A stretch of DNA of 64,000 nt, from positions 55,170,456 to 55,234,455 of the forward strand of contig CM036223.1 of NCBI GenBank assembly GCA_020631735.1, read 5' to 3'. The stretch comes from Saccharum officinarum. Taxonomy: Eukaryota; Streptophyta; Magnoliopsida; Poales; Poaceae. Within the stretch, counting starts at the first letter, position 1, and each line of letters starts with the position of its first letter. The notes below the pieces were generated by a model. The model worked only from the letters and a program-made list of their open reading frames with translations, searched no databases and was not told the origin of the DNA. Made by a program: the position numbers and the translations under genes. Positions 24,086-34,105 of this stretch are shown in pieces.

Positions 24086-25320
24086 GTTGACATTTCTTAG
24101 CGTCACTACCAAGATTAGAGTTTGGATTCTATCCTTAGCAATAGCGCCAGAAATGTTTAATGGTATTTATTAACTTCACACTTGTTTTAGTAGCCACCTA
24201 TTAATTACCTGCACCTCTAGCTTACTTGTACCAGGTTGTCATCCCTAGTGTTAGAGCTAAAAGTGATTGTAGGCACTACCTATCATTACTACTAAGTAGT
24301 TATCTTATTATTTCATGTGACTAAAAAAGATAAAGATAAGAATAGAAAGTATCCGCAAGCGCACAGATAATTATACCATTGTAGCATTTTACCCAGGAGT
24401 ATTCTAGCAGGGATCACTATTTATATTTTACAACTAGGAAAGGATGGCTTAAAGAGAATGTACGTACAATGGAGAGTGAACCATGTCTAATCTATCTACT
24501 CAAAACAGGGATAAGTCACAAGTCACAAGATAAATATATAATGAATAATAAATATCAAGTCATAAATAGTGTATTTCACCTAGAGCACTCCCTTCTAAGG
24601 CAATAGCATGGTTTAGGTAAAAGTAAGGGAATATTCCTAAGTCATTCTTAATTACATGTCAGAGTATACTATGATTAGTGCAATTACACCTAGCAATCAT
24701 GGCAAGAATACTTTATGTCTACACACAAGGGACATCACTGAGGAAGATTAGGAATAGAGCAAGTCTTCCTTCGCAACCAGGTCCTACTTGTCCTATATTC
24801 GGGGAGTGGACTACAAAGGACTCAACGGGAGTGTCACTTCCGTGATCTACCACATGGCTCGAAATATAGGGTGCATTCGCAAGTAAACAACGTCCAAGCT
24901 CCATGCTTACACAATGTTGACCACTCACCCATGACATAAAAGAGTGAGCGCTATACGATCTTATGTTTGAATATAAAGACATTCTAACTATTCTAGGCAT
25001 ATAAACAAAGTAGACAATGAGCAACATAATTGAGGACATATATAATATATAGAGCAATGTCATATCTATTGTAACTAGTAAGAATATATACGGAAAGATA
25101 CAAAAGAGAGGTTACAGAAGGCTTTACCAAGCTGCGCTCTTGACATGATCCGGAATCCAAGCGAAGCTTGCCTCCCTCTACTTCTAGCCTAGTTAGCTAT
25201 GCCCTAGAATATGGTGGAGCTCTGAGGAAACTAGGGTTTCTAGCTCTGATGACTTGATCAAATGACTTGGGTTATTAGGCCTGAGCCAAGGGGCAGGGCC
25301 TTGCTTATATAGGCCGGTGG
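24086..25320 (-). repeat. 5' LTR of gypsy element B (cut by Sirevirus)
   Basis: Opens TGTTGACATTTCTTAGC and runs to ttatataggccggtgg, where the Sirevirus LTR begins at 25321. In element A the equivalent position is followed by a further ~400 bp of LTR ending in CAACA. That remainder is not found to the right of the Sirevirus (38622 onward). Confidence 0.75.
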
Positions 25321-26927
25321 TGAAAGCATCTAGGCCCCGAGGTTTGGTTTCGGCAATTGATGACAATGCTTTATTACCATGACTAACGTGTGTTTTGCAG
25401 AAACTTTGGTAAGTTAGGTCATGGAGGTTTTAACTGCTTTGGGCACCATGGTATTCATGCCCCTTGATGGAAATCGTTTCGGTTTTCAAAAGAGTGACGT
25501 CAAGATTAAGGACGGTTAGTTCCGGATGTCGAGGTGTTGAGAGACATTTGGAATAGTCGTTAGGATCTTCGTTTTTCTCTTTTGGTCGTACTATAAAGGG
25601 GGGCATGAGCGGGTAGCTTGACCTAGGCGAGTCCTATGTTTAGGTGTGGTGCACACTTGTTAAACTTGGCGCTAGGTAGCTCAAGAATAGCTCAAAGTTC
25701 AGTTGGAAGCAACTTGGTTCAAGTTGTGACGCGTTTCGGAGAGTTTCGGGTCGTTTTCCCATGACCGGACGCGGTCCTCGGCATGACCGGACGCGTCCGG
25801 TCAGTACAGTTCCGCAGCTAGGGTTTCAGCTCTGACGACCGGACGCGGTCCTCGCGAGGACCGGACACGGTGGTCAGAAGTCGACATGTGTCACTTGAGG
25901 GAAACACCCGATCGGACGCGACCTGGGTGTGATGGGCGCGTCCGGTCTCAGTCCAGTAAGGTCCAGAGACGACCGGACGCGTCCGATCATCACCGATCGG
26001 ACGCGGTCGCGCATCCGGTGCGAGTACAGTATGCTCCCTGCATGATCGAACGCGTCCGGTCGCCCCTGACCGGTGCGTCCGGTCACTCAGTTGTTTTTCG
26101 GATTTCGACCGTTACGAGCGACCGGCGCGTCCGGTCAGTTCAACCGGCGCGTCCGGTCAGCTCGTGTTTTGCTGAGTCAGCGGGTAACGGTTCGTTTTGT
26201 CTGTGGGGTGTATAAATACATCCCCCCACCTCTTTTAGAGGTCTCTTGCTCATTTGATCAGCTGATAAACACCTTTGCAGTGCAAGGGAGTGCAAGAGCA
26301 CTAGTGAGGTTAGAGATTTGAGAATCAAAGCTTGAGAGTTCCTCACTAGCGATTAGAGAGTAGCAAGTGTGCATCCACCTTCTCATTTGGGCTCGTAGTG
26401 GTTAAGTGAGAGTTCTAGCTTGTTACTCTTGGTGATCGCCATCACCTAGACGGCTTGGTGGTGATTGGGAGTTCGGTGATCATCCGGCGGAGCTTGTGGA
26501 TGACCCAACTCATCTTGTGAGCGGTTTTGGGTGATTCACCACGACGGAGTGTCGAAGAATCAACCCGTAGAGAGCACTTGATCCTTGCGCGGATCAAGGG
26601 GGAGCTACACCCTTGCGCGGGTGCTCCAACGAGGACTAGTGGGGAGTGGCGACTCTCCGATACCTCGGAAAAACATCGTCGTGTTCCTTGCCCCTTTACA
26701 TTCAAGCATTTACATTCTCGTATTTACTTTCATTGCTTGTTTTACATTCCTAGACTTGCCATGCTAGACTAGGATTGGAAACTAGGGTGCAAAACTTTGT
26801 ATCGGTAGACTCTCTAGGAACACAAGTAGACACTAGGGGTGAATTCCGGCTTGTAGGATTTAATTCTTGCATTTAATTTTTAGAAAAGCCCAATTCACCC
26901 CCCCTCTTGGGCATCTTGATCCTTTCA
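25321..26927 (+). repeat. Sirevirus 5' LTR
   Basis: 1607 bp from tgaaagcatctaggcc to gatcctttca. It contains a TATA box (tataaata, 26211-26218) and a dense set of palindromic and half-palindromic accggacgcgtccggtc units between 25760 and 26160. It carries 22 bp (atgaccggacgcggtcctcggc, near 25761) that the 3' LTR lacks; the missing unit is flanked by the same atgaccggacgcg repeat, as expected of a slippage deletion. Confidence 0.93.
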
Positions 26928-26929
26928 AT

Positions 26930-26942
26930 TGGTATCGGAGCC
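26930..26942 (+). promoter_or_regulatory. Primer-binding site (initiator tRNA-Met type)
   Basis: TGGTATCGGAGCC starts two bases after the LTR end. It matches the TGGTATCAGAGC-type site complementary to plant initiator tRNA-Met with one substitution, standard for Ty1/copia elements. Confidence 0.85.
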
Positions 26943-26980
26943 GTGTTGCTCATCTTTTAGGCTTTACCGCCTAGAGCAAG

Positions 26981-29332
26981 ATGTCTAACGGGGAAGGACC
27001 ACCTCCCACCTTTGAGGGGGATGATTTTCCATATTGGAAAATCCGCATGGAAGCGTATCTCGAAGCCATAGATGTTGGATGTCTTAGAGCCGCAACCGAA
27101 GGGCTTCCCGCTATCAAGGATCCCGCAAACCCCATTGGTGACGAGGAGAAGTACGACCGGTGGAATGCAAAGGCCAAAAATGCACTCTACCGGGGCTTAG
27201 GCAAAGATATCTTCAATCGTGTGCGTAATGCAAAGAACGCTCATGAATTGTGGGAAAATTTTTGTGCTCTCCATGAGGGAACTAAGAGTGAGCGTGAGGA
27301 ACGCTATCACATAGCTTTAAAGAAAATTAATTCTTTTGAGATGCTTCCCAAAGAAAGTGCTAATGACATGTATACTCGCTTGAATGTTCTTGTAGAGGAC
27401 CTCAATGCTCTTGGGCTCACCAAAATGAGCCAATCGGATGTTGCAAGGAAGATCTTGAGTGTGCTTCCCGTTGAGAAGTATGGTCACATTGTCACGGTGC
27501 TTCACCAAAGTGATCTTTCCACCGCAACACCGACTCAAGTATTAGGGAAAATCAATGCTCATGAGATGTACATGCATATCACTCCGGAAGAGGGATCATC
27601 ATCTTCCAAGAAGAAAGACTTGGCCTTCAAAGCTAGTCATGACAAGAAGAAGAAGAAGAAGGGCCAAGCCATGATGGTGCAAGAAAGCTCAAGTGAAAGT
27701 GATGTTGATGATGAATCACTTGCACTCATGGTGAGAAAGACCACCAAGATGCTAAAGAAGCTCAACAAGAGTGGCATCAAGTTCGATGGCAAGAAGAAGA
27801 AATTCTTCACAAGTAGCAAGAGAAAGCCAATCTCGGAAATGGATTGCTACAATTGTGGTGAACTTGGCCACCTAGCTCATCAATGCCCTAGACCACCAAA
27901 AGACAAGTACAAGAACAAGAACAAGGGCAAGAAAAATGATTCAAGTGATGAAGAAGAAGAGAAGAAGAAGAACAAGCCATACAAGAAGAAGGATGGCAAG
28001 AAGAAGGAGTTCCACAAGAAGAAGAAGGGAGGAAAGGCATACATTGTTGGTGATTGGCTCACCGACATTGAATCATCTTGTGAGTCCTCCGAAGATGAGA
28101 GCGATGATGAGAAAGAGAAGGTTGCCGCATTTGTGATGGGGCCATCATCTTCACCGACATCTTCATCACCACCTTCACCGCCTCCTTCACCATCATCGTC
28201 CACTACTCACCTATGCCTTATGGCCAAGGGTGAACGAAAGGTACAAAACCATGATAGTGATGATGATGATGATAGTGATAGTGATGATGAATATGACTCA
28301 CCTTCTTATGATGAACTTGTAAAATTGCTAAACAAATACACTAAAATCATAAGAAGGACTAGAAATGAAAATGATGATCTTCAAAATGAAAATGAATCAC
28401 TCTCATCCAAGCTTGAAAATATTCAAAAGACTAGTGGTGAGCTTAGAGTTCAAAATGAAGTGATGTCTTCCACTCTCAAGGAGCTCAAAACCTCTTATAA
28501 AGAGCTTAAAGATCAACATGATAAACTTGAGAAGAAGCATGATGAGCTCATCACTAGACATAATTCTCTAAAGGACAAATACACCACATTAAAAATTGAC
28601 TATGATAGTCTTGTGGTTGCTAATGAACTTGCTCTTGAGACACATGATGCTACTAACTATGTTGTTAAGTGTGATATAGCTACATCATGTGATGACTTGA
28701 TCATTGAAAGCATTGAGCAAGGTTCTAGTAGCAAAGGCAAGAGTGTGGTTGAGTCAAGCAACTATGATGATTATGCCAAGATTAAGTGTGAGAATGAGAA
28801 GCTTGCAAATGAGAACAAGAAGCTAAAAGGTTTGATGGCTCTTGAGAAGCAACCAACAAATGAGTCACTCATTGAAGAAAACAAAAAGCTCAAGCAAGAA
28901 AAAGAGCATCTCAAGACCGGCCTAAGCAAGTTCACAAGAGGCCAACATTTGCAAAGTGAGCTCCTCATGAACACCGTAATGAAGATGGATAGAAGTGGTA
29001 TTGGGTACTTGGCAAATCAAGAGAAGAAAGCAAAAGCTCAACAACAACAAAGCAAGTCAAAGCCCAAGCCAAAGAGATGTGTTGAGTGTGGTCAAGAAGG
29101 TCACTTTGCTCATGAATGCAAAACTCCACCACCACAACCCTTGCCCAAGCATGCTAGACCTTTCGCCTTCAATGCTCATTATATGCTAAGAAAAGATTCA
29201 AATGGAAAGATGAAAGTCATGTTTTTGGGTCCCCCAAACAAGAATAGGCCAAAGAAAATATGGGTTGCCAAGTCACTAGTGGAGAAAGTCAAGGGCCCCT
29301 CTCAAGTTTGGGTCCCTAAACAAAAAGCTTGA
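26981..29332 (+). CDS. gag: Sirevirus gag polyprotein (intact, 783 aa)
   Basis: Uninterrupted from ATG 26981, 54 bases after the LTR, to TGA 29330-29332. Residues ~1-200 are the capsid-like UBN2/DUF4219 region (FEGDDFPYWKIRMEAYL, ALYRGLGKDIFNRV, HELWENFCALHEGT). A Lys/Asp-rich segment follows. Zinc knuckle 1, CYNCGELGHLAHQC, is at residues 289-302. Residues ~305-480 are charged and Ser/Pro-rich. A long coiled coil occupies ~430-690. Zinc knuckle 2, CVECGQEGHFAHEC, is at 700-713, and the C-terminus has the 'VWVPKQKA' signature. The long gag with a second distal knuckle and coiled coil is characteristic of Sireviruses. It should form virus-like particles and package RNA. It is the only intact gene of the element. 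Confidence 0.93.
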   Translation: MSNGEGPPPTFEGDDFPYWKIRMEAYLEAIDVGCLRAATEGLPAIKDPANPIGDEEKYDRWNAKAKNALYRGLGKDIFNRVRNAKNAHELWENFCALHEGTKSEREERYHIALKKINSFEMLPKESANDMYTRLNVLVEDLNALGLTKMSQSDVARKILSVLPVEKYGHIVTVLHQSDLSTATPTQVLGKINAHEMYMHITPEEGSSSSKKKDLAFKASHDKKKKKKGQAMMVQESSSESDVDDESLALMVRKTTKMLKKLNKSGIKFDGKKKKFFTSSKRKPISEMDCYNCGELGHLAHQCPRPPKDKYKNKNKGKKNDSSDEEEEKKKNKPYKKKDGKKKEFHKKKKGGKAYIVGDWLTDIESSCESSEDESDDEKEKVAAFVMGPSSSPTSSSPPSPPPSPSSSTTHLCLMAKGERKVQNHDSDDDDDSDSDDEYDSPSYDELVKLLNKYTKIIRRTRNENDDLQNENESLSSKLENIQKTSGELRVQNEVMSSTLKELKTSYKELKDQHDKLEKKHDELITRHNSLKDKYTTLKIDYDSLVVANELALETHDATNYVVKCDIATSCDDLIIESIEQGSSSKGKSVVESSNYDDYAKIKCENEKLANENKKLKGLMALEKQPTNESLIEENKKLKQEKEHLKTGLSKFTRGQHLQSELLMNTVMKMDRSGIGYLANQEKKAKAQQQQSKSKPKPKRCVECGQEGHFAHECKTPPPQPLPKHARPFAFNAHYMLRKDSNGKMKVMFLGPPNKNRPKKIWVAKSLVEKVKGPSQVWVPKQKA

Positions 29333-29346
29333 TCTCTTGTGTGTAG

Positions 29347-32300
29347 GTGAACTACAAGACCGGTGGATCTCATTGGGTTATTGATAGTGGTTGCACTCAA
29401 CATATGACCGGTGATCCTCGTATGTTCACCACCATTGAAGAGAATGGAATATGTCAAGAGAAGATCACATTTGGGATAATTCAAAGAGCAAAGTCAAGGG
29501 TATAGGCAAGATTGCAATATCACATGATCACTCACTCTCAAATGTGCTCTATGTTGCTTCATTGAGTTTCAACTTGTTATCCGTTGGGCAACTTTGTGAC
29601 CTTGGCTTCCAATGCTTGTTCACACCAAATGAAGTGGAAGTTTCAAAGATAGATGACAAGCAAGTGATATTCAAAGGCTTTAGATACAACAATCTTTATC
29701 TTGTTGACTTCACCTCCGAAGATGCAAATTTGATGACATGTTTGTTCACCAAGACCTCACTTGGTTGGCTTTGGCATAGGAGGCTTGCTCATGTTGGAAT
29801 GAACACTCTCAACAAGCTATTGAAGAAAGAACTAGTGAGAGGATTGAAGGATGTGAAGTTTGAAAAGGACAAACCTTGTAGTGCATGTCAAGCGGGCAAA
29901 CAAGTTGCAAACACTCATCCAACCAAAGCTTTCATGTCAACTTCAAGAGTGCTAGAACTTCTACACATGGATTTGTTTGGGCCTACAACATACAAGAGCT
30001 TGGGTGGTAATCTCTATTGTCTTGTGATAGTGGATGACTACTCAAGGTATACATGGACTTTCTTCCTTCATGACAAATCCGAAGTGGCAAATTGCTTCAA
30101 GAAGTTTGCAAAGAGAGCTCAAAATGAATTTGAAGTCAAGATAAAGAAGATTAGAAGTGACAATGGCAAAGAGTTTGACAACACCAACATTGAAGCTTAT
30201 TGTGATGAAATTGGAATCAAGCATGAGGTCTCTTCAACCTACACTCCTCAACAAAATGGTGTAGTTGAGAGAAAGAACCGAACTTTGATCACCCTTGCAA
30301 GAACAATGCTAGATGAGTACAACACTCCGGAGAAGTTGTGGGCCGAGGCAATCAACACCGCATGCTATGCTTCAAATCGCCTCTTCCTACAAAAGTTTCT
30401 TGGCAAGACCCCCTATGAGTTGCTTAATGGGAAGAAGCCGGACGTCTCTTTCTTCCGGGTGTTTGGTTGCAAATGTTACATCTACAAGAAGCGTCAACAC
30501 CTAGGGAAGTTTCAAAGACGTTGTGATATTGGTTTTCTTGTTGGTTACTCATCAAAGTCCAAAGCATATAGAGTATTTAACCATGCCACCGGTTTGGTTG
30601 AAGAAACATATGATGTGGAATTTGATGAATCTAACGGCTCCCAAGGAGCAATTGAGAATTGTGATGATGTAGGTGATGAACCCTTGAGGGAGGCCATGAA
30701 GAACATGCCGGTGGGAGACATCAAGCCAAAAGATGATGATGACGATGTACAAATTGTTGATCCACCATCTTCATCACGTGTGCCTCAAGATGATGACAAG
30801 AATGAGAGAGTTGAAAATGAAGACACTTATGTCTCTCATGAACAAGCCGAGGCACAAGCTCAAGATGTTGATGCTCCCCATCCACCTCCTCAAGTGGTTG
30901 ATAGAAGAAACTCACCACTACTTCAAGCACATCCACAAGATCTCATCATAGGGAGTCCTACAAAGGGAGTAATGACTCGATCTCAAAAGCTAGCTTCTTT
31001 TGTTGAACATCACTCTTTTGTCTCTTGCGTTGAACCTAAGAATGTAGAAGAAGCTCTTCAAGATCCGGATTGGGTGAATGCAATGCATGAAGAATTGAAC
31101 AACTTCACCCGCAATCAAGTATGGACACTTGAAGAGCATCCTAAAGGTGCAAGAGTCATTGGAACCAAGTGGGTGTTCCGAAACAAGCAAGATGACCAAG
31201 GCATAGTGGTGAGGAACAAGGCAAGACTAGTTGCAAAGGGGTTCTCTCAAGTTGAAGGTCTTGATTTTGGAGAGACCTTTGCACCCGTTGCAAGACTTGA
31301 AGCCATTCGTATCCTCCTTGCATATGCATCACATCATGATATGAAACTATATCAAATGGATGTGAAAAGTGCATTCTTAAATGGCTTTATAAATGAACTA
31401 GTCTATGTTAATCAACCTCCCGGGTTTGAAGACCCTAGATATCCTAATCATGTTTATAGGTTGTCCAAGGCGTTATATGGGCTCAAGCAAGCCCTAGAGC
31501 GTGGTATGAGCGCCTGCGGGACTTCCTCATTGAGAAGGGCTTCACCATTGGGAAGGTCGACACCACACTATTCACCAAGAAGTTTAATGGGGAGATCTTT
31601 ATTTGTCAAGTATATGTTGATGATATCATCTTCGGATCAACAAATGAAGATTATTGCAAGGAATTTGGTGAATTGATGTCGAAGGTGTTCGAGATGTCAA
31701 TGATTGGTGAGCTCACATTCTTCCTTAGATTTCAAGTAAAGCAAATGAGAGAAGGAATTTTCATCTCTCAAGAAAAGTATACCAAGGATCTTCTCAAAAG
31801 GTTCAAGATGGAAGAATGCAAACCAATCAAGACCCCAATGCCATCAAATGGGCATCTCGACCTAGATGAGGGAGGTAAACCGGTTGATCAAACTCTCTAC
31901 CGTTCTATGATTGGTAGCTTGTTGTACCTTACCGCATCTAGGCCCGATATCATGTTTAGTGTGTGCATGTGTGCCCGCTTTCAAGCGTGCCCTAAAGAAC
32001 CTCACTTAAGTGCCGTAAAAAGAATCCTAAGATATCTTAAGCTCACCCCAAGCATTGGTCTTTAGTATCACAAAGGAGCTAGATTCCAACTAGTTGGCTA
32101 TTCCGATTCAGACTATGCCGGTTGCAAAATTGATAGAAAAAGCACATCCGGAGGGTGCCATTTGCTTGGAAGATCTTTAGTATCTTGGTCATCTAAAAAG
32201 CAAAATAGTGTGGCTTTGTCCACCGCCGAGGCGGAATACATTGCCGCGGGGGCTTGTTGTGCACAAATCTTATATATGAAACAAACCCTCCTAGACTATG

Positions 32301-32569
32301 GAATTGTTCTTGAAAAGGTGCCACTTTTATGTGATAATGAAAGTGCCGTTAAAATTGCTAACAATCCGGTACAACACTCTCGCACCAAGCACATTGATAT
32401 CCGCCATCACTTTCTAAGAGATCACGTTGCTAAAAATGACATATCACTAGAAGGTGTAAGAAGTGAAAATCAATTAGCGGATATCTTCACTAAACCTTTG
32501 GACGAGGCAACCTTTTGTAGGTTAAGAAGTGAACTCAATGTGCTTGATTCTAGCAACTTTAAAAATTGA
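29347..32569 (+). pseudogene. pol: Sirevirus pol (PR-IN-RT-RH), frameshifted
   Basis: All pol domains are present but in three frames, none in common with the end of gag. Protease (29350-29470): HWVIDSGCTQHMTG with the DSG triad. The frame shifts near 29472 by an apparent one-base loss in a G run. Integrase (29760-30560): the [16 protein letters not shown] pre-integrase zinc region, then the catalytic residues in [15 protein letters not shown] and [11 protein letters not shown]. Reverse transcriptase starts ~31090 with [22 protein letters not shown] and [13 protein letters not shown] second one-base loss near 31492 shifts the frame before the YVDD catalytic motif (~31613-31624). RNase H follows, with an in-frame TAG at 32063-32065 before YSDSDYAGCKIDRKSTSGGC, then STAEAEYIAA and KHIDIRHHFLRDHV. 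The element therefore cannot supply its own enzymes. Confidence 0.9.
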
Positions 32570-33060
32570 GCGTGTGTTGTCCCTTGCATTGCATTGTATA
32601 ATATGCCATGTTTATTTTATCGCAATGCTTTTAGGGCTTGGCTAACACGGTTACGATAACCCTTCTTTGGAGGAGTGAAGAAGCCTAACCGTGGATCAAA
32701 CTTGACAAGCATCCTAGCTCTACCTTCTTGTATTGCATTGCATATGCATGGTTGTTGTTCTTGTCGTTTCTTTTCGGTTAAGCTTTGAGCAACCTCTGTG
32801 TTCGTCCATGGATAGAGAGAGCATTTTGACGCTCCTAAAGGTTCAAAAACACTATTGCATGGCCATACGTTGCTCCTTGGGTGTTTATTGCCTATTTTCT
32901 TAAAAATAATACTAGCCTAAGGCAATCTATTTTGAAAAATTTGAGGGTTTGAGTGAGGTCTCTCATATCGTGTTCCAATTGGTGTTTATTTGTGTCTTTT
33001 TGAATTGGAACCTGATTGGGAGAAGTCGCGTCGTAGTTCGGAATGAAGAAGGGCGAAGAA
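32570..33060 (+). other. Pol-ORF3 spacer, first part
   Basis: Non-coding AT-rich sequence after RNase H. It contains a ~40-bp phrase about a cggttacgataacccttc-like inverted arrangement (32650-32695) but no gene. Confidence 0.5.
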
Positions 33061-33410
33061 CAGTGACTGGACGCTGGACCGGACGCTGCACCGGACGCAG
33101 TGATGCTACACCACCGCGTCCGGTCCCGGCGTCCACCAGCGCGTCCGGTCATCCAGAAGACCAACTCCAGATCTAGTGACCGAACGCTGCACCGGACGCA
33201 CCGCTGTTGACCACCGCGTCCGGTCCTGGTTACCACCACCGCGTTCGGTCATTCGCGATGAATTCCCGAGCTCCCCTTGACCGGACTCTAACCGCGTCCG
33301 GTCAGTCCTCACCGGACGCGTCCGGTCACTCCAGGAGCTTACTGGAGTGTGACCGGACGCTGCACCACCGCGTCCGGTCATAACGACCACCGCGTCCGGT
33401 CATCACGCGT
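33061..33410 (+). repeat. Array of CCGGACGCG / CGCGTCCGG units
   Basis: About a dozen irregularly spaced accggacgc and gcgtccggtc units, often paired into imperfect palindromes with ctgcaccaccgcg or caccaccgcg between. The same units are scattered in both LTRs (25760-26160 and 37480-37850). Conserved palindromes of this kind are described for Sirevirus LTRs. Finding them also between pol and ORF3 suggests a second regulatory region inside the element. Confidence 0.75.
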
Positions 33411-33530
33411 CGAGCGGATCTCGCCCCTTTTTAACCGTACGTTTGGATCTCATACTCTTTTCAATCTCGCCATCGCTCTTGCTCGTGAGTCCGCCGCCGC
33501 CGCGCCATCTCCTCCGTCGCAGCCGCCGCC

Positions 33531-33626
33531 GCGCCTCCGCCGCAGCTGCTGCCCGCGCCTCCGCCGCAGCCGCTGCTCACGCCTCCGCCACAGCCGCTGC
33601 CCGAGCCGCCACCACAGCTGCTGCTA
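33531..33626 (+). repeat. 24-bp minisatellite, four units
   Basis: Four consecutive 24-base units (starts 33531, 33555, 33579, 33603) with consensus gcgcctccgccgcagcygct plus gccc. The first three are close and the fourth diverged. They sit in a wider (CCG)n-rich block (33488-33660). One frame would give an Ala-rich run, but nothing else supports translation. Confidence 0.75.
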
Positions 33627-33861
33627 GCGCCGCCACCGCTGCCGTGTCTGCTGGCCCCACTTGCCACGCCGGTTTCTCCACCGCAGCCACCACGTACTCC
33701 CCCGTGCCAAGCATCCTCACTAGCTCCTCAAATCCATCCTTCGGTCGAGCCCTGTTCTCTAGGGTTTGCCCTAACCCTAGCTCGAGAGCTCGTCCGGCGA
33801 TTTCGGGGAATCTCGCGATCTAGGTCACCTCATCTTGTCACCGTCGTCTCGTCGATCCGAG

Positions 33862-33973
33862 GTAGCTTCGCGTTTCGATTCACATCGTATCTCATATGCT
33901 TGCTATCTTTAGGGTTTCGTACCTTTTAGTTATATATGTGCTTATAGTAGATCTCTCTATTCCGTCGTTGCAG
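33862..33973 (+). other. Candidate leader intron upstream of ORF3
   Basis: A plausible plant intron: donor gatccgag|gtagcttcg, acceptor gtcgttgcag|cgagtctg with a T-rich stretch (ttagggtttcgtaccttttag) inside. It lies between the GC-rich leader-like block and the ORF3 start at 34106. If used, ORF3 would be expressed from a spliced transcript starting in the pol-ORF3 spacer or from a longer spliced RNA. No transcript evidence is available here. Confidence 0.35.
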
Positions 33974-34105
33974 CGAGTCTGTCCGTGTGTCAGGGTGAGA
34001 TCAGTTTGCTGAATCCGAGGCCAAGCCTGCGGATACGGATTGAGGCCAAGCCTCTCGAGTGACAGTTCACCATCTTCCAGAGGTTTTTCGGTCAGTTTTG
34101 TCAGC

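Larger units (their letters stand above)
18852..25320 (-). mobile_element. Gypsy element B (non-autonomous, two protease domains)
   Basis: Minus-strand element bounded by LTR copies 18852-20036 and 24086-25320, both opening TGTTGACATTTCTTAGCGTC in window orientation. A tRNA-Asp-like primer-binding site sits beside the right LTR. Gag pieces, a long protease frame and a second, different protease frame follow on the minus strand. There is no reverse transcriptase, RNase H or integrase. The right LTR is cut at 25320 by the Sirevirus. The left LTR is joined in mid-sequence (about 20036) to internal DNA, so the inner LTR end, the polypurine tract and about 1 kb of 3' internal sequence were deleted. 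The two LTR copies look very similar, which suggests a fairly recent insertion. Confidence 0.8.

Noticed and set aside
25886..26215. 109-codon frame in the Sirevirus LTR (and its twin in the 3' LTR)
   Set aside because: Arises from the palindromic GC motifs. It lies within the LTR promoter region upstream of the TATA box and is not conserved in length between the two LTRs.
27640..27660. GAA/AAG microsatellite
   Set aside because: A short Lys-codon run inside the intact gag frame, explained by the coding sequence.
33061..33410. CRISPR-like array (repeated CCGGACGCG units)
   Set aside because: Units are short, palindromic, irregularly spaced and also found in both LTRs. This is a eukaryotic genome; they are Sirevirus regulatory motifs.
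33443..33823. 126-codon Ala-rich frame in the Sirevirus spacer
   Set aside because: Produced by the CCG-rich 24-bp minisatellite. No start context or conserved domain, and the other frames are equally open.
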